A stretch of 64,000 nucleotides of DNA, from NCBI RefSeq assembly GCF_963169125.1, contig NC_084797.1, positions 98,853,868 through 98,917,867 of the forward strand. Direction: 5' to 3'. A program made the translations under genes and the position numbers. Within the stretch, counting starts at the first letter, position 1. Each line of letters starts with the position of its first letter. The notes beneath the pieces were generated by a model. That model did no database searches and was not told the origin of the DNA. It saw nothing but the letters and a program-made list of their open reading frames with translations. Shown piece after piece: positions 21,551 through 31,887 of the stretch. The stretch is from Humulus lupulus (taxonomy: Eukaryota > Streptophyta > Magnoliopsida > Rosales > Cannabaceae).

Positions 21551-24195
21551 CTAGATACCCTCAATGCCTGTTACTAGAGAGATCTTGGGAGACCCTTGAT
21601 TCTTCTCTTCTTCCAAGCGAGCAGCACACCTCGCCAGCTCCACCTCCCTTATATGATCTGGTAGATAGCAAAAGTTGGCATTGGGGTTGCATTTCCAGAA
21701 CATATAGAAACACTCAAATGCCGCCCCCTCGTATTTTTCAAGGTTGCGAGCATTCGCCTCCTCCAGTTCAGCATTCTCCTTACGGCTTATCTCCAGCTCT
21801 GCTTGAAGCTTGTGGGCCTCCCGATAGTTCATTAGCGAGGCCTCTTTGTACTGCTCTTTGGAAGCAGAGATCTTGGCAATTGAAGCTTCTTTCTTCTTCA
21901 GCTCCTCCCCGAGGGAGGCGAGTTTGGCCTCAGCCATTTGCAATGCCTCAGTGTGTTTTGCCTCGACCTCCTTGAGTGCCTCGGTATGCTTTGCTTCAAC
22001 TTCCTTGAGCTGCTCGAAGTGTTTAGGTTCGATTTTTTTGAGCTACTCGGCATGTTAGGCCTCGGCTGTGCCAAGATGGTCGCTAAGCCTTTTCTCAAAC
22101 TGAGCAACCAGTGTCCTCGAGCTCTGTTATCTGGAGCTCATGATGAGAACTCCCTGCGATCAGAAAAAGATAAAGCTATTAGTAGGAATAAATTTACGAA
22201 GAAAATTAATAAAGTATGTTAAAACGGTGACTTACGCTAAGCACTTCATTCAGTGCACGATTGAAGATCTGATCGACCGCCATGGAGCCAGTCTCTTGGA
22301 TGGCCTCTTGGCTACGACGGTGATTTGTTATCTTGGTCAGCCTATCTTTGGCTGAATTGAGCACCACGCTCATAAGATCTTCTCTTGAGGCTTCTTCTGG
22401 GTGACCAGCAGGCGTCTGGTCGGTGGAAGCTGGAGGAGTGAGGTCAGCAGGAGTTGCAGGAGGAGTTTGTTCGACTGGAGCTGGGGGATTTTGATTCACA
22501 GGAGTTGGCTGAGGAGCTGTTTCTTTGACACGAGTTGGCAGAGGAGTTGTCTCTTTGGTAGGAGTTGTCACAGGAGGATCCCTTGTTCGAGCCTTCTTTG
22601 CGGAGGGGTTGCTGCAGCCCTCCCCAGGCTGGCGCTTGCTGGACTTTTTCTTGCTCGCCAATTTGGCGTACAGGTCAAAAGCTCTGTCAGCAGGCATGTG
22701 TGCAAGGAAAAAATCATACGAACACTCAGGCAATATAATAAAAGGAGCTTGCCAAGTTAAGGAAACAAAGAAAAAAAAATTAAAAGTATAATACCGGAGC
22801 TATAATTACTGGTTGCTACACTATTTACTTTACTAGTGCTACACTCACTCTCTGGCCTGAAGAAGTCTGAATTTAAAGTAGGGGTGTATTTAAAGTTGTC
22901 GTCCCCGTCAAATAAGTGATAGGGAATAGGCAGACTATCTAAAAGCAAAAAATCAGTACCGTTCTCGTCGGATGATTCAAGAATAGGCTCGGGGTGTTCA
23001 GAAACCTTCTTCTTGCCCTTCCCTAAAGGGACCAGAGCAGCGGTAGGTCGCGGGGTGCCGAAAGGTTTGTTAATGGTCACTCCCGTTGCCCTCCTCGTCG
23101 GGGGTTGTGACACATCTTGGTGTTGTTCGGGGACTTCTCCGCTGGTGGCACTCCCCGCTATGGATTCCCTCACGTCCTGGTGAGGTGCCAAAAGGCCGAC
23201 CAGCCTCAGATTGGCCTCTGTGACCAACTCTTTGACACTTTTTTCTACGTCGGTCATGCTGGCCAAAGATGCCGCTCGTATCTCCATCTCTAGAGTAGGA
23301 GCTGGTCGTAGCCATGGACCTGAACAACATAAAAATTCTAATAAATGCGTGGGAAAGCTAAAGGAATTTAAGCGACCAGAGAATAAAGAATTTACCTCCT
23401 TCAGTGAAGGCCAAGTTGTTGGCGACCAGATCTGTGGTTAAAAAGTACTCCTGGAAGTACTTTCCTACATTGGATTTGTAGGTGGTCTCACTCAGGAAAA
23501 TGCGAGTCAATTCCTGATGGCAGAAATGAAAAATCCCATGTTGTTTTGGTTGGGGTTGGACTTGAGATCGAACAAGTAGTTGATCTCATGTGGCGTGGGA
23601 ATAGGCCACTTTTTATGGCTATAAATGATATAGAGAGCAGAAAGCGTTCTATAGCCAATTATTTGAAAGGGAGTGACCCCGAAATAATTGGCCACTCCCT
23701 GGTAAAAAGGATGGAGAGACAAGATTGCTCCTGCCTCAATGTGGTATCTCGACCAGGCGCTGAAGGCGTCGTCAGGCAGGTTTGCTCGCTGGTCGACGAT
23801 GGGTTTGAATAAAGTTACCCCAGGAAGTCCGTACTTCCTGAGGTAACTGGTTAGCATTCTAGCAGTAATGTTGCTAGGGGGTGCAACGTACCACTCGACG
23901 TCTGGTCCAAGGACGTCCCGGGGTTGGGCTTGTGTTTAGATTCCTGGCTCAGGGGTATTTTCAGCTCGACCGCTGGTCGAAAGAATTTTAGCCCGAGGAT
24001 CAGGCTGATTTGCTTGAAGGTTGGTTGGTTTCTTTTTCTGGGCGGTGGATTTTACTCTACCCATGTTTGATGGACTGGTTGAAGGTTTGTTAGATGGGGT
24101 ATGGGAAAAAGGAATCTCCGGAATGAGTAACGACGATTGTTCTTCGTCCTCGAGCAGCTGAGCGAGCAGGTCATCGTCGAAGGGGAGATGAGAAT
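21551..24195 (-). pseudogene. Spliced antisense additional gene of Tat-2
   Basis: Minus-strand gene with recognisable exons. Exon A runs from an acceptor at about 24195; the likely start is MGRVKSTAQKKK at 24064. It continues through the putative gypsy-type transposon domain (PF04195) with SLHPFYQGVANYFG and HEINYLFDLKSN, to a donor at about 23395. It carries a TAA at 23936 and a one-base frameshift near 23530. Exon B runs from an acceptor TTGTTCAG at about 23320 to about 22795. Exon C (22733-22237) is Thr/Pro-rich and ends at a strong donor GTAAGT. Exon D, after an acceptor GATCGCAG at about 22160, is a coiled coil with a Trp/Asn-rich C-terminus shared with the Tat-1 copy. Antisense genes at this place are established for the Tat lineage; function unknown. 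Confidence 0.75.
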
Positions 24196-24619
24196 CTACG
24201 GAACAAAAGACCAAGAGGTGTAAAGAGTTGGAATAATGTTGCTCATGTATAAAGTTAAACTTTTATACAACCAACAGCATTCTAACAAAAACACTAGGTT
24301 TTATGCGAACAGTTTGGAAAACGGATCAAAAAGCAAGTAAAAAGTTTTTCAGGAGAAACTTTTTCGACTCTGAAGGAGCAGGAAAAACTGAGCTTTTCTG
24401 CAAGCTTAAAAATTCAATTTTACGCCCTAAATTTATTATCCTAACTACCAAACTGATCCTTAACCTTTGCGAAGTATTATTTCATGCTCAAATCTACGCC
24501 TTTTTACCCAAACAAGTTTTTCAAGAATAGTTAAAAACATTCAAGAACTCGGAAACTCAGAATCTAAAATGGAGATAAAATAGATATTACATGGCATCTC
24601 AACAACTGAAAAGTTCGAG

Positions 24620-24815
24620 AAACTTACTTGTATAGAGGATGGAGTAGAGTTCTATGATGGTAAGTCGATTTGGCTGGGCAGGAACTTCGTGAATCGTCAA
24701 AGACCGTCCGAGCTTCTGAAGATATTACGCCTTGTTCTTCGGTGTTCTTAAGGATAAAGGTAAAACGTAAAAAGTGAAAAATGATTTTGAGGGATTATTT
24801 ATATTAGTCGAGGAG
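24620..24815 (-). promoter_or_regulatory. Candidate promoter and leader exon of the antisense gene
   Basis: On the minus strand, ATATAAATAATCC at about 24797-24810 is a good TATA box. A leader follows and ends with a consensus donor CAAGTAAGTTT at about 24630. The first acceptor of the coding part (TTCCGTAG) follows at about 24195. This gives the antisense gene its own transcription start inside the element, opposite to the LTR promoter. Inferred from motifs only. Confidence 0.45.
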
Positions 24816-25010
24816 CAGTTACCAAGGCAATCATGAGGGTTAACTTTCCAAGGCATGGGTAAGTGCAATAGCCGTCAGACCACTTTTGGGAAACCGAAAA
24901 GACATGATTAATTGCATTTTTCGAGAAGGCATGGACGGCTCTGATAGATTTGATGGGGCATGCGAAAGGTCGGTCACCTAAGTTTACTTTATGTTGGTTG
25001 CAGTAAAATT

Positions 25011-25025
25011 AACTTGGGGGGCAAA
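25011..25025 (+). other. Polypurine tract of Tat-2
   Basis: AACTTGGGGGGCAAA lies directly before the 3' LTR start, nearly the same as the Tat-1 tract. Confidence 0.9.
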
Positions 25026-25636
25026 TGTTCACCCAAAAATGGCTCTTGATGACGTGGCAGGAATTTCTTACACGTAACTGGCACGTGGCATTTTTGAGTG
25101 AAGGGATCCTGTTCGATCATCAACCAGATAATTATTGATTCGTCAGGTCTCGCGATTGGGTGCGACCAGTCTGGTCGCATACTTTCGTTTATTTCTTTTG
25201 AGATACACAATCTTGTAATAATTACATTTATTATGTTTCTTTTTATTATCTTGATACGCTGATCTTAAGTGTAATTAAGGCCCATCGGCCCATGTAACCC
25301 TCTTGAGCCTATAAATAAGAAGAAGAGGGCTCAAGGAAGGGACTTTTTGAATTTTTGATCTTTGTATTCAGAGAGAAAAGCATAGTGTGATTATCTACCA
25401 GAATTGTAATCCTCCCAAGGCTTGTGAAACTCAAGAACTCTAGTTCTTTGATCACATTATTGGGATTCAATATCAATAAGAACACGAAGTGGACGTAGGT
25501 CATTACCATCTTATTGGGGCCAAACCACTATAAATTGCTTGTGTCATTTGTTTTCCATTTGATTCTCTTCTTGATTTATTTTTGTTCTTTTTCGTTTATT
25601 TAACTCCGTGTCGTTGGCCAAATCAAGGTTCAACAC
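25026..25636 (+). mobile_element. 3' LTR of Tat-2
   Basis: Begins TGTTCACCC, ends GGTTCAACA, with a TATA box at 25310. It is followed by the target duplication CAACA, after which the interrupted Tekay-1 LTR resumes with CAAGCTAGTCT. Confidence 0.92.
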
Positions 25637-27657
25637 AACACAAGCTAGTCTAATGGAAAAATACAATTTAGAGCTCTATTTCTGTAACTTTCCCTCAGTC
25701 GTGGCAGTCGAGCAGCTGATGATGTACACTCCGCCCCCAGAGCTCTCCAAATCATGGTTGGTCCAGTTTCCTTTTGCCTTTACCTGCACCACGTAGCACC
25801 CGTAAGCCAAGGCCCAGCAAGAAACCCATAAACAACAAACACATATAGCAACAATAGCATTTAATCAACCTTAATCAAACCAATTCAATTTTCAACAGAG
25901 TACAAGCATTAAGCTAAACAATGGTAAATATATATTCTCAAGCATACATCTCAATCAGTAATACAAGTGTTCAAGTGTCGACACCCTTAGGCCAAGCCCT
26001 CTGTTTATTTAGCTGACCCCGGCTCACATTGGGCGAGCTGCGTCCAATACGCTTATCATCAGCCCCGACACCCTTAGGTCGTACTTTCATATTCCACATA
26101 ACAGATATATAACTCACAGAATGCATATATTCAATTACAGTGAATCTCAATCCCAATGACAACCACATGGGTACAGTTTTCTTACCTCGAATCCCGAGCG
26201 ATGAGTAAAGAGCGGTCTCGAGCACGAACCTCAGTCCTGAGCCTTAACGATAATCCTAGTCACAATAACAATGAGTAACTATCAATTTCTAATCAAAATA
26301 AATATTTAGGGAACAAATATTAGCCTCCAAGACCTCGAATTCTATTAAACCAAGTAGTAGAATTCATCCCGAGCGCTTAGGTTTGAGTCCCCGAGCCTCC
26401 CCAAGCCTAAAACCTTGGCTGCCCCTTATTTTCTATTTAGGGCCGCGACCTGCCCCTTAAACAGAGACCCAACCCTCCCTGCTGGAGGGCATGTGCTGCG
26501 ACTTGCACCCCACTGGGTCGTAGCGCGCCTGGCGGACAGAGGCTCCCAACCTCCTTAAGCACGTGGATCGTGGCACCTGAAGAACTGGGCCACGACCCGA
26601 GCCCCCAAACCCAGAAAATCCACACTTGTTCAGCATTTTCCTCAAGCCTAAACCCCAAAATTCAACCGCAATTACCATTCAAAACCAAACAAGTCCAGAA
26701 ATAAGACCAAGACTCCCAATTACAAATCCTAAGCATAAAACACTAAAAAATTCTACTGAACCTATCATCCCAAACCAACAATTAATCCATCACTTAAAAA
26801 CCCAATCAAACTCACCCATCAATCAAAGTTCCCAGGAAAAAAAGATAGAACCTTACCTTAGGTTGAAGCCTCACCCTTCAGTCATCACCTATTTTTTCCT
26901 AGCTTAAATTCCACCTGGTTTCCAGCTCAAATTCTTCAATTTTGTTCCTTGAATTTTCTTAACTTTAAGGCAAAAGAGAGAGATGGAGAGAGAGAGAGAA
27001 ACCGTAAGTGAGAGGGAGAGAGAGAGAGAGAGAGTTAACAGTCTGAGAGTATTATGGGTACTACCTAAAATTCCACTAAGCTTATCCTTAACTCTAAAAA
27101 GACCAAACTGCCCCTTGAATTACTTGGCCCTCTAATGATTTCTAAGGGTAAAACGATCATTTTCCCGATTCCCACTAATTCCTCAAGTGTTCCTACCATT
27201 TACCAATTAATCCTGTTGTGTCCAATTAATTACCAAATACTTATTCATTATTCAATAAATCCCATAATATTCTCTAAATTCCCAAATACCCCTAGGCTTC
27301 CCCGAGCTGGGTATTAAACCTCGTTGTGACTATTTCGTTAATCCGCTCACTAGGACCGTCTTGAGCCATATACTACAAATATATCCACATAATAATGTGG
27401 TCTCAACTATTTATCATACATAATCACATTTATGCCCTTAACGGGCCAAAATTACAAATATGCCCTTATAAACAGTAAATGACCCACATGCATATCTAAT
27501 ACTCATAGACACGCATATAATATATTCACATAATCATATAAATCATGCATGCCACATAGTCACGCATTTAACCAATTAAACACATATATATCCAATTATG
27601 TCATCCTCGCACGCTAACCAAGACACTAAACTCTATTAGCATTTTTGGGTCGTTACA
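25637..27657 (-). mobile_element. 5' LTR of Tekay-1, outer part
   Basis: Resumes the LTR broken at 14090 and ends CGTTACA at 27657, followed by the duplication ACTTC. It contains a GC-rich block with GCCGCGACC-like words (26439-26602) and a GA-rich tract (26974-27034). Both recur at the same relative place in the other Tekay LTRs. Read in element orientation the GA tract is a pyrimidine patch near the presumed transcription start. Confidence 0.85.
26974..27034. repeat. GA-rich microsatellite in Tekay-1 LTR
   Basis: Interrupted (GA)n. Homologous tracts stand at 42046-42065, 49375-49400 and 53198-53217, and as (CT)n at 60775-60812 in the plus-strand copy. It is therefore a conserved LTR feature, not a random microsatellite. 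Confidence 0.85.
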
Positions 27658-28715
27658 ACTTCTTTCTACAAAATATTTATATTTATGTATAATGTACATT
27701 ATTTATTTGTTTAATTTATATATAAGGGTAAAAGAAACATTTAAAAATAATGATAATTTGATTAAAAAAATAATACATAATAGTTGAGTGAATATTTTGG
27801 TGAAAATAATATAAATTTCTTCTCATTCCATTCCATTACATTTCATAATATATAAAATATAATAATCCTTATTCAGTTACTAGTTCCAAAGTTTGTACCA
27901 AACAAAAGAATTAAAATTCCATTCCAATTAGCATTAGCATTACCATTCCATTTTTGTTTTGCAACCAAACGTCACCTTAGTTCCTTGTAAATGATATTTC
28001 AGTAAACTAACATTAATTAGTGAAATAAGATCTCTATCATTTACCACCTTGAACCAAACTAAAAGGAAACTATCATTTTACTTCTTCATTAGAAGCTATA
28101 GATGTTCATATCTATGATTAACACTCACACTCAATTATACTATTGAGTTCCCAAGATGTAAGTATGGGCTAGTCCGTAGGGTAAGCTGGTAATGAACAAG
28201 TCAAAGAACTCAAATAATACAATTAGTTAGAATACTAATCGCTCAGAATTGAGATTGAATTGACCTATGGTCAACTATATGATATGACTAGAATAGATAA
28301 TAACGGTATGTTTACTTATCCAATCTACTGTCAATATCAGTCCAGTCCGATATAACAAATACATCTTATCTTATTTACTTTGCTAATGTTCTGGAAAGAA
28401 CATAACACTACAATGTGTAAGTAGATCATATCGTAGATTGGAAATTCAGTGTAAAACTTGTGCACTGACTAATCTTAGGACTAACTTATGTTTGAACATA
28501 TAATCATATTTATATTCCATTGTGATTACACCACTATAATTATGATTAGCTATATGATCGGGATTTAATAGAAGTTTATATTAAACAAATAGTCATGAAA
28601 ATAAAACATGTGAGCGAAGTGATTGACCAAGACAAAAATGATTTCTATTCTTTTATTGATAATAAAATGAGATTACAAAGAAATTGGGTTTTAATTACGG
28701 CGTAAAACTCCAACA

Positions 28716-29590
28716 CTATGCTCTTCAAGCTTCCTTCAAGCTCTCAACGAAAGAACCAACTTAATTTGAAAGAATAAAGGAAATACTGGGAATAAAGGAA
28801 ATACTGGGAAAGAACACAATGATTTTACGTGGTTTAGACTATAGAAAAAAAACCTAGTCCACCAGTCTCTATTATTTAGTAAGATTGAAGCTTGTTTTAT
28901 CAAGCTTCAATGATGATTCTTAGACAACGTATATATTGCACTGAGTTACATAGTTTCTCTCTCTACAAATTAGACCCTTTACAAGGAGATACCCCATCTC
29001 TATTTATAGAGGCTGAGATCATTAAAGTTAATCATCTATCATTAATACAAAATTCCTCCATCTTGGGGTGTTAATGCTGAATTAATACAAAAAGGACTGT
29101 ACTAAATAAAGACTATGATCCAGGTGGATTGGACGGGTCGCATTGCAGAAATTCGCGTACCAACTTTATGGGGAACACATCTCTGACTGTCACGATGCGA
29201 CACATGTTTTGCCCGTGTTAGGCGGCGTTGTGGGAAATGTCAATTGTCGAGTGTATGAACTCGACATCACTAATCGAGGTCCACCAAAAGTTGTCAGATG
29301 ATCTTCTTATGGCCCGCACCTGTAGTGACTGACACCTGGCAGCTATCCCAGGTTTGAGGACTAGAATCCTGGACCTGGGAGATGAGCGAGTGAAGAGAAC
29401 TCCTCGGGACGTGGCCTCACCTGGGGACATCCTCGCCTTGAGGACAGACCTCAGGGCATGGTCTCACCTGGAGACATCCATGACTTGTCCGACTTGGGCT
29501 TCTTGGAGTGGTTCACACTACAAGAACCTCATGACTTATCTTACTACCAATCACTCTCAATTGCCACATGCCGGATGGTGAAAGTGCGGA
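28716..29590 (-). mobile_element. Probable LTR fragment
   Basis: No gene. Read on the minus strand it has a good TATA box (CTATAAATAGAGATGG, about 28996-29011) and a leader-like stretch with GTGGTTTAGACTATAG. A GC-richer upstream part has two related 25-bp words around CTCACCTGG (29415-29480). The layout is like the solo LTR at 30157-31432. Ends and duplications were not found. A direct repeat AAAGGAAATACTGGGAA occurs twice at 28787-28822. Confidence 0.35.
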
Positions 29591-30156
29591 CAAGAAATAT
29601 ATAAATTTATTTTATTATTGGAGATTTAAGCATTAAAGAACTTGATAATATGTGCAATTGGAACTTGTTTATTGTTATTAGATATTTAAATTTAAAAAGA
29701 ATATTTTATTTCAATAATTACGTGATTTATTAGTCATAAGAGAACAATATGTATTTTAATACAAATTATTATATAATTTAATATTTTAAAAAATCTGTAC
29801 TAAAATAACCGATCCAATCTGCATTATTGGAGATTGAATTAGATTGTATTTGAATTGTTATGCAGATTGGATTGAATTTGAAATATGTAATTCGCAATTA
29901 ATGTGGATCGGAAAAATTATGAACAAAATGTATGCTACTTCTTTTTTCTGTGTTTAAATAGTGAATAGGAAGGATGAATATAGACAACTAGTTTCTTTTG
30001 TACAATTCAGTGTGTGAAATGTAAGTTGTAGTTGATATAATACTAGATACAATACTAGGTGTTCCAAAACGAAATTGCTGAAAATAAATGAGATGTTTTT
30101 ATACTTAGTATTTTAGTTACTATTATTGTTATATATTTTTTTGTGAACTTTATACC
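29591..30156. other. AT-rich spacer
   Basis: No gene. Very AT-rich. A short dispersed pair of words, CCGATCCAATCTGCAT and ATGCAGATTGGATT (29808-29876), could form a hairpin and may be the trace of a small transposon. Confidence 0.3.
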
Positions 30157-30739
30157 TGTTGACTGTGTTTTTAGCCAACGACGTGAGAACGTCAAATACG
30201 ACAAACCTTCAAGAGAATTTAAGTAACACAGACAGTTCAAACAAGAAAAGTAAATAACACACAAGATTTTTATAGTGGTTCAGCCCCGATCAATCGGTAA
30301 TAGCCTAATCCACTTAGAGTTGTGATTATAGATCTGTACTCAAGATTAGATGGACTGAGCTAACTGAGTTTCTTCAGTATAGATTGCAAAAATACAAGAA
30401 TCCTTTCAAATACTAGCACTTTCTCTCTCTAGAATACAAAGACCCAAATTTTCTCTCTCTAGAATACTCAGACCCAAAAGTCTAGAAAGAAGAAGAAGAA
30501 GAAGCCCCTCTCTAATCCCATAAGCCCTCTATTTATAGGCTTAGGGTCATACATACGGTATCCCCTAGAACCGGGATATTTTATTATACTTATTACATTT
30601 AAATTACAAAAAAACATTCAAAATGTAACAAACCCCCCATTTGTGGGAAGAATGAGAGATTCCCGCATATCTTGTTGAAGTTATTTCTGGGAATCTTGAC
30701 TTAGTCCTCCTCTAGCTAGTTGATCCACCTCCTACTGAC

Positions 30740-30895
30740 CACCCATGCAAGTGCTGGTCGGACATGTGCATGGTGGTAGGACATGTTTTTGTGGGTCGGA
30801 CAAGTGCATGGTGGTAGGACATGCACTCCTCTCCTCTAACATGGCACTCTCCTCTAGCATGCCATATCTCTCCTCTAACATGGCACTCTTTTATT
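30740..30895. repeat. Short tandem repeats in the solo LTR
   Basis: Two imperfect repeats of a GCATGGTGGTAGGACATG-like word (30767-30820) and three of a CTCCTCTAACATGGCAC-like word (30830-30890). They abut the 24-bp array and probably form one repeat-rich U3. Confidence 0.6.
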
Positions 30896-30949
30896 TGGAC
30901 AACCAGACACTTGTTGGACATATGTATAAAGACCAAATTCTTGGGCTCT

Positions 30950-31256
30950 CCTCGGACCACATCCTTGGGGTCTCCTAGGACCACTCTCTTGGGGTCTCCT
31001 AGGACCACTCTCTTGGGGTCTCCTAGGACCACTCTCTTGGGTTCTCCTCGGACCAAAGTCCCTTGGGTCTCCTTGGACCACACCCTTGGGATCTCCTAGG
31101 ATGCACTCTCCTTAGCTCTCCTAGGACCACCTCCTTGGGGTCTCCTTGGACCACACCTTTGGGATCTCCTAAGATGCATTCTCCTTAGCTCTCCTAGGAC
31201 CACCCCCTTGGGGTCTCCTCGGACCACACCCTTGGGATCTCCTAGGATGCACTTGG
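30950..31256. repeat. 24-bp minisatellite with a 73-bp higher-order unit
   Basis: The basic unit is GACCACTCTCTTGGGGTCTC plus CTAG (24 bp), nearly identical in copies from 30973 to 31044. From 31075 it changes to a higher-order unit of three variants repeating every 73 bp (GGACCACAC at 31075, 31148 and 31221). The 24-bp period keeps both strands open and yields false ORFs with an 8-residue repeat. Confidence 0.9.
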
Positions 31257-31659
31257 CTTGGTTATGACATCTTTCAAGCAGTCCAAACTCCTCACCAGTC
31301 TACCGGGTCACTTTATCACAACTCTGAGGAGTCAATGTATTTATTGACTATTTAATATGTCTTTTACGGACCATGTACTGCCATTTGTCACCTCTATTGC
31401 CACGTCATCAATCTTCATTTTTCGGGATAACAATACCTAATATTTATTAGTTACTATTTCTGTTATCCTATTTTTTTTAAAACACTCGTAAGTGTAAGTG
31501 GTACTTTGAGAAATGTGTCTATAAAAATTGTAGGGACTAATTTTGCTTAATGAATCTTATAGCTCGGTAATCCCATTTATAAATTAAGAATTTATATTCC
31601 ATGAGGCCAATAACCCTTTTCCAATTTAAAACCAAGGGAAATATATGGATAATCACATT

Positions 31660-31887
31660 ATTCCTTAATTTGTTCTCCGTTTAGCATTTTTCATTTTGTC
31701 TGAACTCTGAACGGCAAAGAAACACCGCCCCTCTCCTTGCACGACCTTCCCTGCCGTTGTCTTGCCGACGTTACCGTGTCTCCATCTCAGTCTCAGGCGC
31801 CGGCGCAACCTCGAACCCGTGTCCATTCCCATCTTTGTTCCTTTTGCTTTCGTTCTTTCTATCCTTCCCTGCAATCTTCTTCTCTAG
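31660..31887 (+). other. Probable 5' leader exon of UreF
   Basis: GC-richer than its surroundings, with pyrimidine-rich stretches typical of plant leaders. It ends CTCTAG before GTAGTG at 31888, a usable splice donor. It has no long coding frame of its own. The matching acceptor GGTATACAG ends at 33480, 28 bp before the UreF start. The exon is inferred from splice motifs and composition; a transcript would decide. Confidence 0.4.

Larger units (their letters stand above)
14091..25636 (+). mobile_element. Ty3/gypsy Tat-lineage retrotransposon, nearly complete (Tat-2)
   Basis: An 11.5-kb element with 610-bp LTRs at 14091-14700 and 25026-25636, an exact TSD (CAACA), and the order gag, protease, RT, RNase H, second archaeal-type RNase H, integrase, antisense additional gene, polypurine tract. 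The second RNase H and the antisense gene are established hallmarks of the Tat lineage. There is no chromodomain. All sense genes have stops and at least three frame changes, so it cannot move on its own. The LTR pair looks about 95% identical by eye, suggesting a moderately recent insertion. Confidence 0.92.
11585..27657 (-). mobile_element. Ty3/gypsy Tekay-type chromovirus, internally deleted (Tekay-1)
   Basis: The element has ends TGTAACG...GTTACA and an exact 5-bp target duplication ACTTC at 11580-11584 and 27658-27662. Its 5' LTR (element sense) is at the right: 13863-14090 continued at 25642-27657, about 2.24 kb. The primer-binding site for initiator Met tRNA lies at 13848-13859. gag and protease run leftward to about 11824 and then join abruptly to the last 240 bp of the 3' LTR. 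RT, RNase H, integrase and most of the 3' LTR are missing. Tat-2 sits inside its 5' LTR. Confidence 0.88.
11272..27976. mobile_element. Tourist-like MITE, split by a chromovirus
   Basis: Left part 11272-11584, right part about 27663-27976, roughly 625 bp in total. Its ends are related inverted repeats, left TGGAATGTTTGGTTG and right (reversed) GGTGACGTTTGGTTG, flanked by TTA at 11269-11271 and 27977-27979. TTA duplications and GTTTGGTTG-like termini are typical of PIF/Harbinger-derived Tourist MITEs. Sub-terminal GGAATGGAA-like words recur in both halves. The empty site is confirmed by the related copia LTR at 53802-55787. Confidence 0.6.
10140..28715 (-). mobile_element. Copia-type LTR split by nested insertions
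   Basis: The LTR runs 10140-11271 and resumes at 27977 to 28715, about 1.87 kb without the insert, with ends TGTTAGG...CCAACA on the plus strand. Both halves align by eye to the uninterrupted related LTR at 53802-55787. In particular the stretch around TTTTATCCTT...GTTCCTT runs straight across the insertion point there. This proves that everything from 11272 to 27976 was inserted later. Orientation is minus, from the primer-binding site at 10125-10137. Confidence 0.7.
30157..31432 (-). mobile_element. Solo LTR with TSD ATACC
   Basis: Ends TGTTGAC...GGATAACA, 1276 bp, flanked by an exact 5-bp duplication ATACC at 30152-30156 and 31433-31437. There is no internal region, so it is a solo LTR left by recombination. 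On the minus strand a TATA box CTATAAATAG lies at 30529-30538. The part upstream of it in that orientation is a GC-rich minisatellite. Superfamily cannot be assigned. Confidence 0.85.

Noticed and set aside
26437..26907. Open frames on both strands in the Tekay-1 LTR
   Set aside because: They lie within non-coding LTR sequence and its GC-rich block; homologous LTRs do not keep them open.
30712..31099. Open frames encoding an 8-residue repeat on both strands
   Set aside because: Explained by the 24-bp minisatellite in a solo LTR.
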